Assembly: GCA_016932575.1 (NCBI GenBank)
Contig: JAFGCO010000056.1
Span: forward strand, 150,985 to 214,984
DNA: 64,000 nt
Origin: a bacterium
GTDB taxonomy: Bacteria; Zhuqueibacterota; QNDG01; JAFGCO01
Direction of reading: 5' to 3'
Each line of letters begins with the position of its first letter. The stretch's first letter is position 1. The notes beneath the pieces are model-generated. The model saw nothing but the letters and a program-made list of their open reading frames with translations. It was not told where the DNA came from and searched no databases. This document shows, piece after piece, positions 26,994 through 35,807 of the stretch. The position numbers and the translations under genes were made by a program.

Positions 26994-28121
26994 CTAGATA
27001 ATAATCATATTATCACGATGAATCACTTCATCATAATAAAACGTGCTGTCATCCATTTTAATTTCATCAGTACGCAGCCCTTTAATTCGATCGATATCTC
27101 CGCTTGAATAATGGGTAATCCCTTTTCCAATCATTTTATGCTCATGATTAAAAATACCGACAATTGCGCCTGATAAAAAATTTCCGTTCACCGCAGTGAT
27201 GCCTCCGGGAAGCAAACTTTTCGAATGCTGTACCAGTGCTTTTTCAGCACCCGGATCGATGAATATTCTGCCCTTGATCTTATGATTAAAAAAGATCCAG
27301 CGCTTTCGTTTCTTTTCGTATTTTTTTTCCGGTTTAAAAAATGTACCGATATCTTTCCCGTTTAGAATACCATTCAGATCAGGATGATATCCATCGGCTA
27401 TAATGACAGAAGTCCCCATTTGCGTGGACCGTTCCGCCGCTTTTAATTTGGAAGTCATACCGCCAATAGACAATTCATTGGGTTTATCGTCAATCAATGC
27501 ATAGGTATCCGATGTAATTTTTTCAATATACGATATCCGCTCCGCTTCGTAATTCTTATGGGGATTCCTGTTATACAATCCGGCAATATCCGAAAATAAA
27601 ATCAATAAATCCGCATCCATTAAAATTGAGGTTAAAGCTGAGAGCGTATCATTATCCCCGAATTTCAACTCATCCACAGCCACACTGTCGTTTTCATTTA
27701 CAATTGGAATCGTATTATAGCTTAATACGGATTTTAAACAATCCCGGGCATGTAAATATCGCTGACGGTTTTCAATAATATCATAAGTTAATAATATTTG
27801 CCCGGCGAACAGGTTGAACTGCTGAAATAATTGATGCCATTTCTGCATGAGTATGCTTTGACCGATCGAAGCAAGAGCCTGGATATTCTTCAAATTCGTC
27901 GGGCGTGTCTCAAGCCCGACAACGTCCATCCCAAATCCCACCGCACCGGATGTCACAATAGTAAACTCATACCCTCTTTGGTGAAATTTTGCAATATCTG
28001 ACACCAACTGTACCATTTGGGATTGATTAGACTCTTTGAAATGACTGAGCAGCACTTTAGTCCCCAGTTTAAGAACCACTTTTCTTGAATTCTCAATATA
28101 AGATTTTCGGCTGGACATCAT
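26994..28121 (-). CDS. proB: Glutamate 5-kinase
   Basis: 375 residues. The kinase domain shows VVLKLGTKVLL, VTSGAVGFGMDVVGL, IPIVNENDSVAVDELKFGDNDTLSALTSILMDADLLILFSDIAGLYNRNP and IGGMTSKLKAAERSTQMGTSVIIADGY. The C-terminal part from about residue 285 (GRIFIDPGAEKALVQHSKSL.PGGITAVNGNF) is a PUA domain, found in proline-inhibited ProB enzymes. First step of proline synthesis from glutamate, cytoplasmic. Confidence 0.95.
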   Translation of the reverse strand: MMSSRKSYIENSRKVVLKLGTKVLLSHFKESNQSQMVQLVSDIAKFHQRGYEFTIVTSGAVGFGMDVVGLETRPTNLKNIQALASIGQSILMQKWHQLFQQFNLFAGQILLTYDIIENRQRYLHARDCLKSVLSYNTIPIVNENDSVAVDELKFGDNDTLSALTSILMDADLLILFSDIAGLYNRNPHKNYEAERISYIEKITSDTYALIDDKPNELSIGGMTSKLKAAERSTQMGTSVIIADGYHPDLNGILNGKDIGTFFKPEKKYEKKRKRWIFFNHKIKGRIFIDPGAEKALVQHSKSLLPGGITAVNGNFLSGAIVGIFNHEHKMIGKGITHYSSGDIDRIKGLRTDEIKMDDSTFYYDEVIHRDNMIII

Positions 28122-28285
28122 TTATAAATCCGTTCTAAAAACAGTCAATAAATAATGATACAATCTATCGTATAATTTGACATATCCAGAAATTGGATAA
28201 CTTTTTTAAAATACAAATATCTACATAAAATATCAAGATAATACTGAATAAACATACTGTTTTCATTCGTTCCTTTGAATATATT

Positions 28286-30709
28286 TTAAAATCGCATTCC
28301 GAGATCTAAATAGAATTTCGATTGAGAATCCCTTGGAACCTGCATTCCCCTGCTTCCGAGACCATAACCAAGCGATATAAGCCCCAATCGGCTCCTGATT
28401 TTAATGCCCACGCCTGTTCCCCACAGCGGATAATCTGAAAGCCAGAGGCCTTTTTGAAGTGCATGCGCCTGATTTGCACATAAATATACCAAAATATCTT
28501 TTGTAAAAAAATACTGATATTCTCCTCGATACAGGATAAAATCGCGACCTGTTAATTGATCATAATCCATGCCTGCAAAACTGTCCGGGTGCCCTTTATT
28601 AAAATACTTATACATTGGCAGGTGTTTTGATCCGTATCCATAAAATCCGTACAGCCGGAAAAGATGTTTTTGTGTGATAGGCAGATATGCATCCAAAGCC
28701 AGATAAAAGCGCTGATAGGATGTATCACTTTTCCATGATTTCCGGCTGATTTCAATATCGGCCACAGCATTTATTCCGCTTGTGGGCATCAAAGCATCGT
28801 TATAAGTATCAATATGGCCACATACATGAAAACAATTGAAATGCGCTCTACTTGCAGATAATAATTTTGACTCAGGAAAACCGATAGATGACTTGATCCT
28901 TACTTGTTCGGATTGCGCTTCAATGTCGAGATTGACGTTGTTATCAAGTTGGATGCCGCAACCTGCTGCCCATAAATAACTTCGATCTTTGTACTGGGCT
29001 TCCCGCCTTCCGTATCCGTCGTGAATATTGGTTGGAATATCTTTGAACGACTGTCGCATATATGGATAAACCGGCAGATTTAATGTACGGGAAGGATAAT
29101 AAAGTTTGTTCCAAAAACGATATAGTCCGGCAAATTGAAATTCATTTTCAAATCGGAGCCCGGGAATGATCATGCTGTTAATCTGTAATCCGATAACACC
29201 AACCAGTTTTCTGTAATCATCATACCGAAGACCCAATCGTAATTCACGCATAGGCAACTCTTTCACAAGCACTTTTAAATGCACGAAGCTCTCCTCGACC
29301 GGGATGATTTCGTATTCCACATATTCAAAATAATCGAGCCCATAAAGACTGAGAATATTCCTGTTTAATTTTTTAATATTCAGTGGATCTCCCGGTTGAA
29401 TGCCTAAAAATCCATAAATAAGAGAAAAAGAGATATTTTCATTGCCCTCGACTGTCACACGGTAAATGACAGGCATTTCCGATTCTTCAACATGAATAAG
29501 CAACCGAACAGACACATCGGATACGGGAATGGTTTCATAATAAATTTCCTGAAACTTTTTTTCCCTCATCAGCTCATTAATTTTACAATCGAGATTTTGA
29601 TAAAAAAAAGGCCGATGGGTTTCGAGCCCCAAAAAATGATAGATAGAGTCAAAGGGTGTGGAGGCCGGCCCGATAATCTGTACATCACTCAATATCGGCT
29701 GTTTCTTCAACATCGGCAGCTGACTGGGATTCGAAACACGCTCCAGTCGATAAAGTTCCTTGAAATCAATCAGATCCGATTTCAACTCTCGGGCAGCCCT
29801 GTCGCCTGCTTCTATTATTTTATGAATTTTATAATGGGAAAAATCACTTGTCATATACTGTATCACATCCGGATAAATGACCAAATCCGCTTTTTGAATG
29901 TTTTGTCTCCATCGGTCAATGCCCATTAAATGTGTGGATCTTTCCAAAACATTCAATGCATTGTTCAGGTGTTCTCTTGGCACCCGGTGTCCGATGACAT
30001 CCACAGCGAGAATAATTTCTGCTCCCATATCTTTGACAACATCGACTGGCAGATTATTAACCATACCGCCATCTACCAGCAGAGAATCGCCCCATTCAAC
30101 AGGGCTGAAAATCGTTGGAATGGACATCGTGGCCCGTATGGCTTTAGATAAAGATCCGGATCGCAGAACCACTTCATTGCCGGTAATTAAATCAGCAGCG
30201 ACACACCTGAAAGGTACAGGCAATTCGTCAAAATTACGAATTCGCCCATACGGATAGGTTATATCAGAAAACAGAAGCGATATCTTTTGTCCGTATATCA
30301 TACCTGTCGGAATGGTCGGCATTGTTCCTAAAATTCCGATTTCAATGAGATATCGTCCTGTCTGCTGCTTTTCGATATACGGGAGCAATTTTCGAGCTGG
30401 TTGATCCGAAAACAGATTTTCCCAATCAATTTCACTGACCAGTGATTCCAGTTCTTCACCTGTATATCCGATGGCGTATAATGCACCAAGAATACCTCCC
30501 ATGCTTGTTCCGGAAATATAATCTATAGGAATTTCCAGTGAATCCAGCATCTTCAATACACCGATATGTGCAAAACCCTTGGCTCCGCCGCCTGACAATA
30601 CCAGACCGATTTTCGGACGGTAGGTGCTGTCCGGAAACGCTGTGAGACCAGAATACATCCAGGTCCAGAGAATCAGCAGACTGAAGAAAGTAACTTTCAA
30701 TCGATGCAT
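28286..30709 (-). CDS. Patatin-like phospholipase with POTRA and BamA-type barrel (type Vd secretion architecture)
   Basis: About 807 residues if it starts at ATG 30709, just after the upstream stop (30720); a start at 30736 would overlap that gene and lengthen the signal peptide. A signal peptide (VTFFSLLILWTWMYSGLTAF) leads into a patatin domain with oxyanion loop LVLSGGGAKGFAH, nucleophile ISGTSMGGILGALYAIGY and the DGG acid (LLVDGGMVNNLPVDVV). A POTRA-like segment follows (VYRVTVEGNENISFSLIYGFLGIQPGDPLN) and then a C-terminal D15/Omp85-type beta-barrel ending in DLGMRF. This is the order seen in PlpD and FplA, lipases carried by their own barrel. It is probably on the outer membrane. It is co-directional with the M16 protease. 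Confidence 0.87.
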   Translation of the reverse strand: MHRLKVTFFSLLILWTWMYSGLTAFPDSTYRPKIGLVLSGGGAKGFAHIGVLKMLDSLEIPIDYISGTSMGGILGALYAIGYTGEELESLVSEIDWENLFSDQPARKLLPYIEKQQTGRYLIEIGILGTMPTIPTGMIYGQKISLLFSDITYPYGRIRNFDELPVPFRCVAADLITGNEVVLRSGSLSKAIRATMSIPTIFSPVEWGDSLLVDGGMVNNLPVDVVKDMGAEIILAVDVIGHRVPREHLNNALNVLERSTHLMGIDRWRQNIQKADLVIYPDVIQYMTSDFSHYKIHKIIEAGDRAARELKSDLIDFKELYRLERVSNPSQLPMLKKQPILSDVQIIGPASTPFDSIYHFLGLETHRPFFYQNLDCKINELMREKKFQEIYYETIPVSDVSVRLLIHVEESEMPVIYRVTVEGNENISFSLIYGFLGIQPGDPLNIKKLNRNILSLYGLDYFEYVEYEIIPVEESFVHLKVLVKELPMRELRLGLRYDDYRKLVGVIGLQINSMIIPGLRFENEFQFAGLYRFWNKLYYPSRTLNLPVYPYMRQSFKDIPTNIHDGYGRREAQYKDRSYLWAAGCGIQLDNNVNLDIEAQSEQVRIKSSIGFPESKLLSASRAHFNCFHVCGHIDTYNDALMPTSGINAVADIEISRKSWKSDTSYQRFYLALDAYLPITQKHLFRLYGFYGYGSKHLPMYKYFNKGHPDSFAGMDYDQLTGRDFILYRGEYQYFFTKDILVYLCANQAHALQKGLWLSDYPLWGTGVGIKIRSRLGLISLGYGLGSRGMQVPRDSQSKFYLDLGMRF

Positions 30710-30719
30710 CAGTCTCACG

Positions 30720-33566
30720 TTATTTATCTTTTTCATGCTCATTCTCAGGAAAAAGCACAACCCGGACGTAATTTTCAAATCCAAAGCACATCATTGCGAG
30801 CTGCCTTATATCGACAGCTTTCAATGCCTGAACAGTTTCAGGGTATGTTAAAATATCAAGCCGGTCTCTGCCATACAAATCCAGCTGATACAACTGATTC
30901 AGCCAGTAACTGTTCTTTTTCAAATGAATTTCATAGGTTCTCAGATGGTTTTCCTTAACTTTTTGAATATCTGTTTCTTTCGGGCCGGTCTGCTTTAACG
31001 TATCAATTTGCATGATAATTGCTTGTGTGAGTTCATCAACCCGATCGGGTTCGCATCCAAAAGATATGCGAATGTCAAACGTTTCCTTGGGAATTTTATA
31101 GATGCTTCCGGATACACGGACACCATAAGAACCACCCAGTTCCTCCCGGATGATCTTTCTTAGACGAATACGCAAGACATCCATCATGGCCTGTAACATG
31201 TATTTCCGGGCGCTATCAAATTTTATGGATCCTGTAAATATCAAATTCACCAGACTTTTAGATTCCATACCTCTGAATACATATTTTTCAATATGGCCTT
31301 TTGGTGTTTCAATGCCCAAATCACGCCATGATTCATTTCGACCGATATCCGGTAAACTGGCAAGATACGTCAGTATATAAGGTTTAATGGATTCAACAGT
31401 AAAGTTACCCACAAAATAAAAAGTAAAATCCGATGCATCTGCAAATCGGTCTTTGTAAAATTGATAAGCATACTCAAGATCAATCTCATCCAGCATGTCA
31501 TTGGACCATGGTCTTTTTCTGGGATGGTACTGCGCCATTGTGACCTGGATCGTATCATAGTAAGCGGATTCGGGTTTGACACTTCGGTTTTTCAAAAAAC
31601 CCCGGATGCGTTCTTTATAAGAGAGATATGCTGTGGAATCTCTGCGCGGAGCAGTGAAATAAAGATAAATCAATTGAAAAAGTGTTTCCATATCCTGGGG
31701 AGAACATTGACCGGACAGACCTTCTGTGAGTCCGCTGATTTCAGGTGAAACATGTACAATCTTTCCCGCCAGTTTTTTCTGCAGCAATATATTATCGAAC
31801 CTCCCCACACCACTTTCCTGGATGATTGCAGAGGCTGCGCTTGCCGCAATTGCCAATGAGTCAGGAGCCAGTGAAGTTCCGCCCCAGCTACCGGCAATAA
31901 AAAGGATTTCATCATTTTTAAAATCTGTGGGCTTAAGAACGACCCGAACCCCATTATTCAAATGCCATTCGATCAGGTTTAATGGTTCAATTTGAGTGGT
32001 TTTAATAATTTCACCAGGATGAGGCAATTCGGAAATAAGGGGATGGTTGTCGATTTTATCTTCATAAGGTTCGATTTCTATCATCTGAACATCCTTAAAA
32101 ATTTGCAGAATATCAGATTCATCCGGAAAAAACAAATTTGATTTCTCAGGACCACTGACAAGAATAACCAAGTTACCATCACTTATCCATCTCCTGGAAA
32201 GTGCATTTACCTCCTGGAGAGAAATCTTCGGTACAAATTGCTGAAAAAGGCGATACTCATAATCGATGCCAGGAGCGGGCACATTATTTGTAAAATAACG
32301 CACGTATTCCGAGGCATATTGACTCGATTCGGCTTTATCTCTCTCCTGAAAAAGCTTTTCCATAAATCGTAGCATTCTGATTTTTGTGCGTTCCAGTTCG
32401 CTCTCTGTAAAACCAAACATTCTTACGCGACGGGCTTCCTTCAGCAGTACCTCAAGACCATGTGCAATTTCACAGTCTTCTACAATAGCACCCAATGTAT
32501 AGGCGCCTTTTGTTACTGTCAAATCACTGTTTCCTGAAAAAGCAGCCAGGTACGGAGGATCCTCTGTATTTAACAGCTCATTTAAGCGGATATTAAACAT
32601 ACTGTCATAAACAGACTCGAGAATTGACCTTCGATAATCCGAAACGGTTTCTTCCGGTAACAATTCATATTTGTAGGTAAGATCGATACGGGTTTGAGTA
32701 GCTTCAGGATCTGTGACGATCGAGACCTTTGTGTCTGAATGATCTGGAATCTGAAATCTTTTTCGCTTCTTTTTATTTTGAGGATTTTCGAATCTGCTAA
32801 AATTTGAATGCACCAATTGTTCGATCCAGGATGAATCAAAATCCCCGACAGCAATCACTGCCATTAAATCAGGACGATACCAATCTTTGTAAAACTGTCT
32901 TATAGTTTGACAGTGAAAAGTATCGATCACAGCAGGATCACCAATAGGAAGGCGATCTGCATACCTGGATCCATAAAACAACACCGGTAACTGCTGGTCC
33001 CGTATTCTGGCATTGGCTCCCCGTCCCAACCGCCATTCTTCAAGAATCACACTTCGTTCCTGATCGATCTCTTTCTCTTCAAATTGAATATATTGTGCCC
33101 AGTCCGCAAGAATCTGAATTCCGGTCTCCACAATTTTCAGACTGTCCGTAGGAACTTCAAGCATAAATACGGTTACATCAAAACCAGTATACGCATTGAT
33201 TTCAGGACCGAAACGCATACCGATGGATTCCAGATAATCTACCAAGGTTTGTCGTTTAAAATGCCGGGTTCCGTTAAAAGCCATATGCTCACAAAAATGA
33301 GCCAGCCCCTTTTCATTCTCCTCTTCCAGAATTGATCCGGCATTGACAACCAAGCGCAATTCTGCCCGAAATTCTGGTTTCCGGTTCGCCTGAATGATAT
33401 ACTGTAATCCATTATCCAGTTTTCCGAAAATCGCATCAGGATTTCTGGGAAGCGTATCATTGATCTCGTATTGGACATCTTCATATAATTCTTTGATAAC
33501 CGCAGGCTGTTTTGCACAGAAAATGAAAACCGACGGCAAAATACACAGGTAAATCCATACCTTCAT
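30720..33566 (-). CDS. M16 family zinc metallopeptidase, exported
   Basis: 948 residues from ATG 33566 (AAGGGG upstream). A hydrophobic N-terminus (KVWIYLCILPSVFIFC) acts as signal, possibly lipidated at Cys17, though the lipobox is poor. The inverted zinc motif HFCEH lies at 90-94, with the downstream Glu in IDQERSVILEEW. The full two-copy M16 layout (two active and two inactive-like halves) is present, as in pitrilysin-like periplasmic proteases. The family degrades short peptides. It is transcribed away from the blaI-type gene, and the operator at 33683-33720 lies in the shared intergenic region. Confidence 0.92.
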   Translation of the reverse strand: MKVWIYLCILPSVFIFCAKQPAVIKELYEDVQYEINDTLPRNPDAIFGKLDNGLQYIIQANRKPEFRAELRLVVNAGSILEEENEKGLAHFCEHMAFNGTRHFKRQTLVDYLESIGMRFGPEINAYTGFDVTVFMLEVPTDSLKIVETGIQILADWAQYIQFEEKEIDQERSVILEEWRLGRGANARIRDQQLPVLFYGSRYADRLPIGDPAVIDTFHCQTIRQFYKDWYRPDLMAVIAVGDFDSSWIEQLVHSNFSRFENPQNKKKRKRFQIPDHSDTKVSIVTDPEATQTRIDLTYKYELLPEETVSDYRRSILESVYDSMFNIRLNELLNTEDPPYLAAFSGNSDLTVTKGAYTLGAIVEDCEIAHGLEVLLKEARRVRMFGFTESELERTKIRMLRFMEKLFQERDKAESSQYASEYVRYFTNNVPAPGIDYEYRLFQQFVPKISLQEVNALSRRWISDGNLVILVSGPEKSNLFFPDESDILQIFKDVQMIEIEPYEDKIDNHPLISELPHPGEIIKTTQIEPLNLIEWHLNNGVRVVLKPTDFKNDEILFIAGSWGGTSLAPDSLAIAASAASAIIQESGVGRFDNILLQKKLAGKIVHVSPEISGLTEGLSGQCSPQDMETLFQLIYLYFTAPRRDSTAYLSYKERIRGFLKNRSVKPESAYYDTIQVTMAQYHPRKRPWSNDMLDEIDLEYAYQFYKDRFADASDFTFYFVGNFTVESIKPYILTYLASLPDIGRNESWRDLGIETPKGHIEKYVFRGMESKSLVNLIFTGSIKFDSARKYMLQAMMDVLRIRLRKIIREELGGSYGVRVSGSIYKIPKETFDIRISFGCEPDRVDELTQAIIMQIDTLKQTGPKETDIQKVKENHLRTYEIHLKKNSYWLNQLYQLDLYGRDRLDILTYPETVQALKAVDIRQLAMMCFGFENYVRVVLFPENEHEKDK

Positions 33567-33656
33567 GAGGATCCCCTTTCTTATCCAATAATAAATATTC
33601 ATATGATTTTACAATACTTTATTGAAATTTACAATATTCTTTTTATAAAAAATAAC

Positions 33657-33720
33657 TTGACAACAGGAAAAATTATTATATATTGTAGCATATCTACTAC
33701 ATTGTAGTATATCTGTTACA
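33657..33720 (+). promoter_or_regulatory. Promoter and tandem BlaI-type operator
   Basis: A perfect -35 TTGACA (33657-33662) is followed after 16 bp by TATATT (33679-33684). Overlapping the -10 and start region are two abutting 19-bp units, TTGTAGCATATCTACTACA (33683-33701) and TTGTAGTATATCTGTTACA (33702-33720), identical at 16 of 19 positions. Each has TGTA and TACA half-sites at its ends, and the junction forms the perfect palindrome TACTACA-T-TGTAGTA (33695-33709). BlaI/MecI repressors bind TACA/TGTA dyads, so autorepression by the next gene is likely. The M16 gene could share it. Confidence 0.75.
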
Positions 33721-33737
33721 TGCTTATTGGAGAGAAA

Positions 33738-34118
33738 ATGAAATTGCCCGAGCTTTCAAAACCAGAGTACGATATTTTACGGATCCTTTGGAAAAATGGA
33801 AGACAATCAGTAAGAGAGGTTCACGACACATTGCATCCGATCTACCAGTGGGCCTACACAACCACAAAAACCATGATGGACCGCATGATACATAAAGAAC
33901 TGCTATCAAGAGAATCGTTTCATGGGGTGTATCTGTATCATCCGCTGATTTCGCGTCCGAGAGGAATCGCCCGCATGGTTCAGTTCTTTGCGGATCGTGT
34001 TCTCGAACTGGATGCGACAACCGTGGTTTCCATGTTTGCCAAGAGCCACGCGCTGACACCAAATGAAATTGCAGAGCTCGAAGCATTATTGGAAAAACAA
34101 AAATCGGAAGAATCCTGA
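33738..34118 (+). CDS. BlaI/MecI-family transcriptional repressor
   Basis: 126 residues from ATG 33738 (GGAGAG before it); the earlier in-frame ATG lies inside the operator. Winged-helix blocks: LSKPEYDILRILWKNGRQSVREVHDTLH, WAYTTTKTMMDRMIHKELLSRE, then YHPLISRPRGIARMVQFFADRVL with the C-terminal dimerisation helix ending TPNEIAELEALLEKQ. Family members repress beta-lactam resistance or copper genes and are cleaved after signalling by the partner M56 protease. Only two bases separate it from the M56-M23 gene. No beta-lactamase or PBP2a lies in the window. Confidence 0.9.
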   Translation: MKLPELSKPEYDILRILWKNGRQSVREVHDTLHPIYQWAYTTTKTMMDRMIHKELLSRESFHGVYLYHPLISRPRGIARMVQFFADRVLELDATTVVSMFAKSHALTPNEIAELEALLEKQKSEES

Positions 34119-34119
34119 A

Positions 34120-35616
34120 ATGGCACCGCTTATTCCTGAAATACTCCGCATCAGTGCCGGTCTTTTTCAATGGCTGGTCAGGCAGATGATTTATTCAACA
34201 GTCATCATCCTCCCGGTCCTGCTGATTCTGCATATGTATAAAAAAAGTTCCATCCAGTTCAAACAGACATTGTGGTTGCTTTTCTGGATTCGACTGATCT
34301 TACCGCCCGATTTTTCATTTTTATTCAGTCTGCGTCAAATGCTGAGCAGAATTCTATTGCTTCAGACGCAACTTTCCACAACGGACCCTGTGCGCCCTGT
34401 TTCTTTATTAATTTCAAATATTTCGAATCCGGTGATTTCAAATCTGTTTGAGATGTCCGTGCCTTTTCATATTTATCTATTTTCAACCCTGTTCTTTCTC
34501 TGGTTTTGCGGATTGATATTTTTCGGATTTCTCTATGTGAGAAGCATGCGATTTTATAAAAAGTTGATCGATACGTCGAAATCGGTATCAAACAAACGAA
34601 TCATTTTTATTTTGGAAAAGTGGAAAAAACGGTTACGGCTGCATCGCGATATAAAACTCGTGACTGCCAGACGCGCCATCTCTCCGTTTGCTACTGGCAT
34701 ATTTCATCCCACTTTGTTTATACCTGCATCACTTCTTGAATCTGGTAACATCTCATTGCTGGAATCGGTTATTGCACATGAACTGGCCCATATCCGGTAC
34801 TGGGATACCTTCTGGATACACTGTCAGTCCTGCCTTCAGATTATCTATTTTTTTCATCCGGCGGTATGGATTGCGGGTCATCATACAAATGCAATCAGAG
34901 AATCCCTGGCGGATTTGTCTGTGATTCAAAATAACAGGTTCTCGCGAGACCTTTATTCCCGTTGTTTAATTGCATTAATCAAACTCAACTACATGGAGGC
35001 TTATATGAAAGCATCAATCTTAAACAATAAAAAAACGCTGTTTAACCGAATTGCAATACTTGGATCTTTGTATCGGCTTTCTTTTTCAAAATGTACGGGT
35101 CTGGCTTTTATGCTTATTGCCGCAGTTTTTCTGATTTTACCCATGCATGAAAAAACAAGGGCCGTCGAAATAGCTCAGTCGTCTCAACAAAAATGCGTTT
35201 CATTACCTGAAAATCACATTTTTTGCTCTCCCCTTCCGGATCAAAAGATAGTTTTGACTTTCGGACCTGCGCTACATCCATTCAATAAAAAGGATTATCA
35301 TCATAACGGCGTGGACATATCCGGCAGAATTGGCACACCCATTCTCGCTGCGGCGAATGGTTATATCTGCATCGCAAATGACCCTGTCATGCTGAAAAAA
35401 GGATTCGGTCATCATGTAATGATTCAACACAAACAGGGATTTCAGACTTTATATGCGCATATGGATACGGTTCTGGTCAGGTATGGTCAAGTGATAAAAC
35501 AGGGCGATTGCATTGGAACAGTTGGAAATACCGGTTTATCTACCGGGCCGCATCTGCATTTTGAACTTCATCTGAACGGTGAACCGGTCAATCCGGAAAA
35601 ATACTTGACGTTTTAA
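34120..35616 (+). CDS. M56 membrane metalloprotease fused to an M23 (LytM) peptidase domain
   Basis: 498 residues from ATG 34120. The N-terminal part has several membrane helices (residues about 20-45, 100-130, and 330-350) around a BlaR1/M56 protease domain with zinc motif H220-E-L-A-H224 (VIAHELAHIRYWD) and the third-ligand region NAIRESLADLSVI. After the last helix (TGLAFMLIAAVFLILPM) the protein ends in an M23 domain: H395-N-G-V-D399, LYAHMDTVLVRYGQVIKQGD and H478-L-H480 (TGPHLHFELH), all zinc ligands present. BlaR1 has a penicillin-binding sensor in this position; here a peptidoglycan-hydrolase-type domain replaces it. It probably senses or cuts peptidoglycan and then cleaves the BlaI-type repressor (inference). 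Confidence 0.9.
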   Translation: MAPLIPEILRISAGLFQWLVRQMIYSTVIILPVLLILHMYKKSSIQFKQTLWLLFWIRLILPPDFSFLFSLRQMLSRILLLQTQLSTTDPVRPVSLLISNISNPVISNLFEMSVPFHIYLFSTLFFLWFCGLIFFGFLYVRSMRFYKKLIDTSKSVSNKRIIFILEKWKKRLRLHRDIKLVTARRAISPFATGIFHPTLFIPASLLESGNISLLESVIAHELAHIRYWDTFWIHCQSCLQIIYFFHPAVWIAGHHTNAIRESLADLSVIQNNRFSRDLYSRCLIALIKLNYMEAYMKASILNNKKTLFNRIAILGSLYRLSFSKCTGLAFMLIAAVFLILPMHEKTRAVEIAQSSQQKCVSLPENHIFCSPLPDQKIVLTFGPALHPFNKKDYHHNGVDISGRIGTPILAAANGYICIANDPVMLKKGFGHHVMIQHKQGFQTLYAHMDTVLVRYGQVIKQGDCIGTVGNTGLSTGPHLHFELHLNGEPVNPEKYLTF

Positions 35617-35627
35617 TAAGCAACAAC

Positions 35628-35661
35628 AAAAAAGGGGGGCCCGTTTGCTGCCCCCTTTTTT
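35628..35661 (+). terminator. Strong bidirectional terminator
   Basis: An A-run, GGGGGGC, a nine-base loop, GCCCCC and T6 make a GC-rich stem flanked by A and T tracts. It lies 12 bp after the M56-M23 stop and could also end transcripts from the MATE gene on the other strand, about 150 bp past its stop. The rest of 35662-35807 shows nothing. Confidence 0.88.
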
Positions 35662-35807
35662 AATTCGAATCCTGGCCATTATTTTTATTGTTACAAATGC
35701 CCCAATTCACGCATCGTTCATTTTCAACAGGATGGAAATTCTGCAAAATGCGCATCCGGGACAAAGAACTCCCGGTTGATCAGAAAAAAAATCAAAACAA
35801 ATCCCAT

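Noticed and set aside
33724-34170. 148-codon minus-strand frame opposite blaI
   Set aside because: Fully antisense to a clear BlaI-type gene with a promoter and operator on the plus strand.
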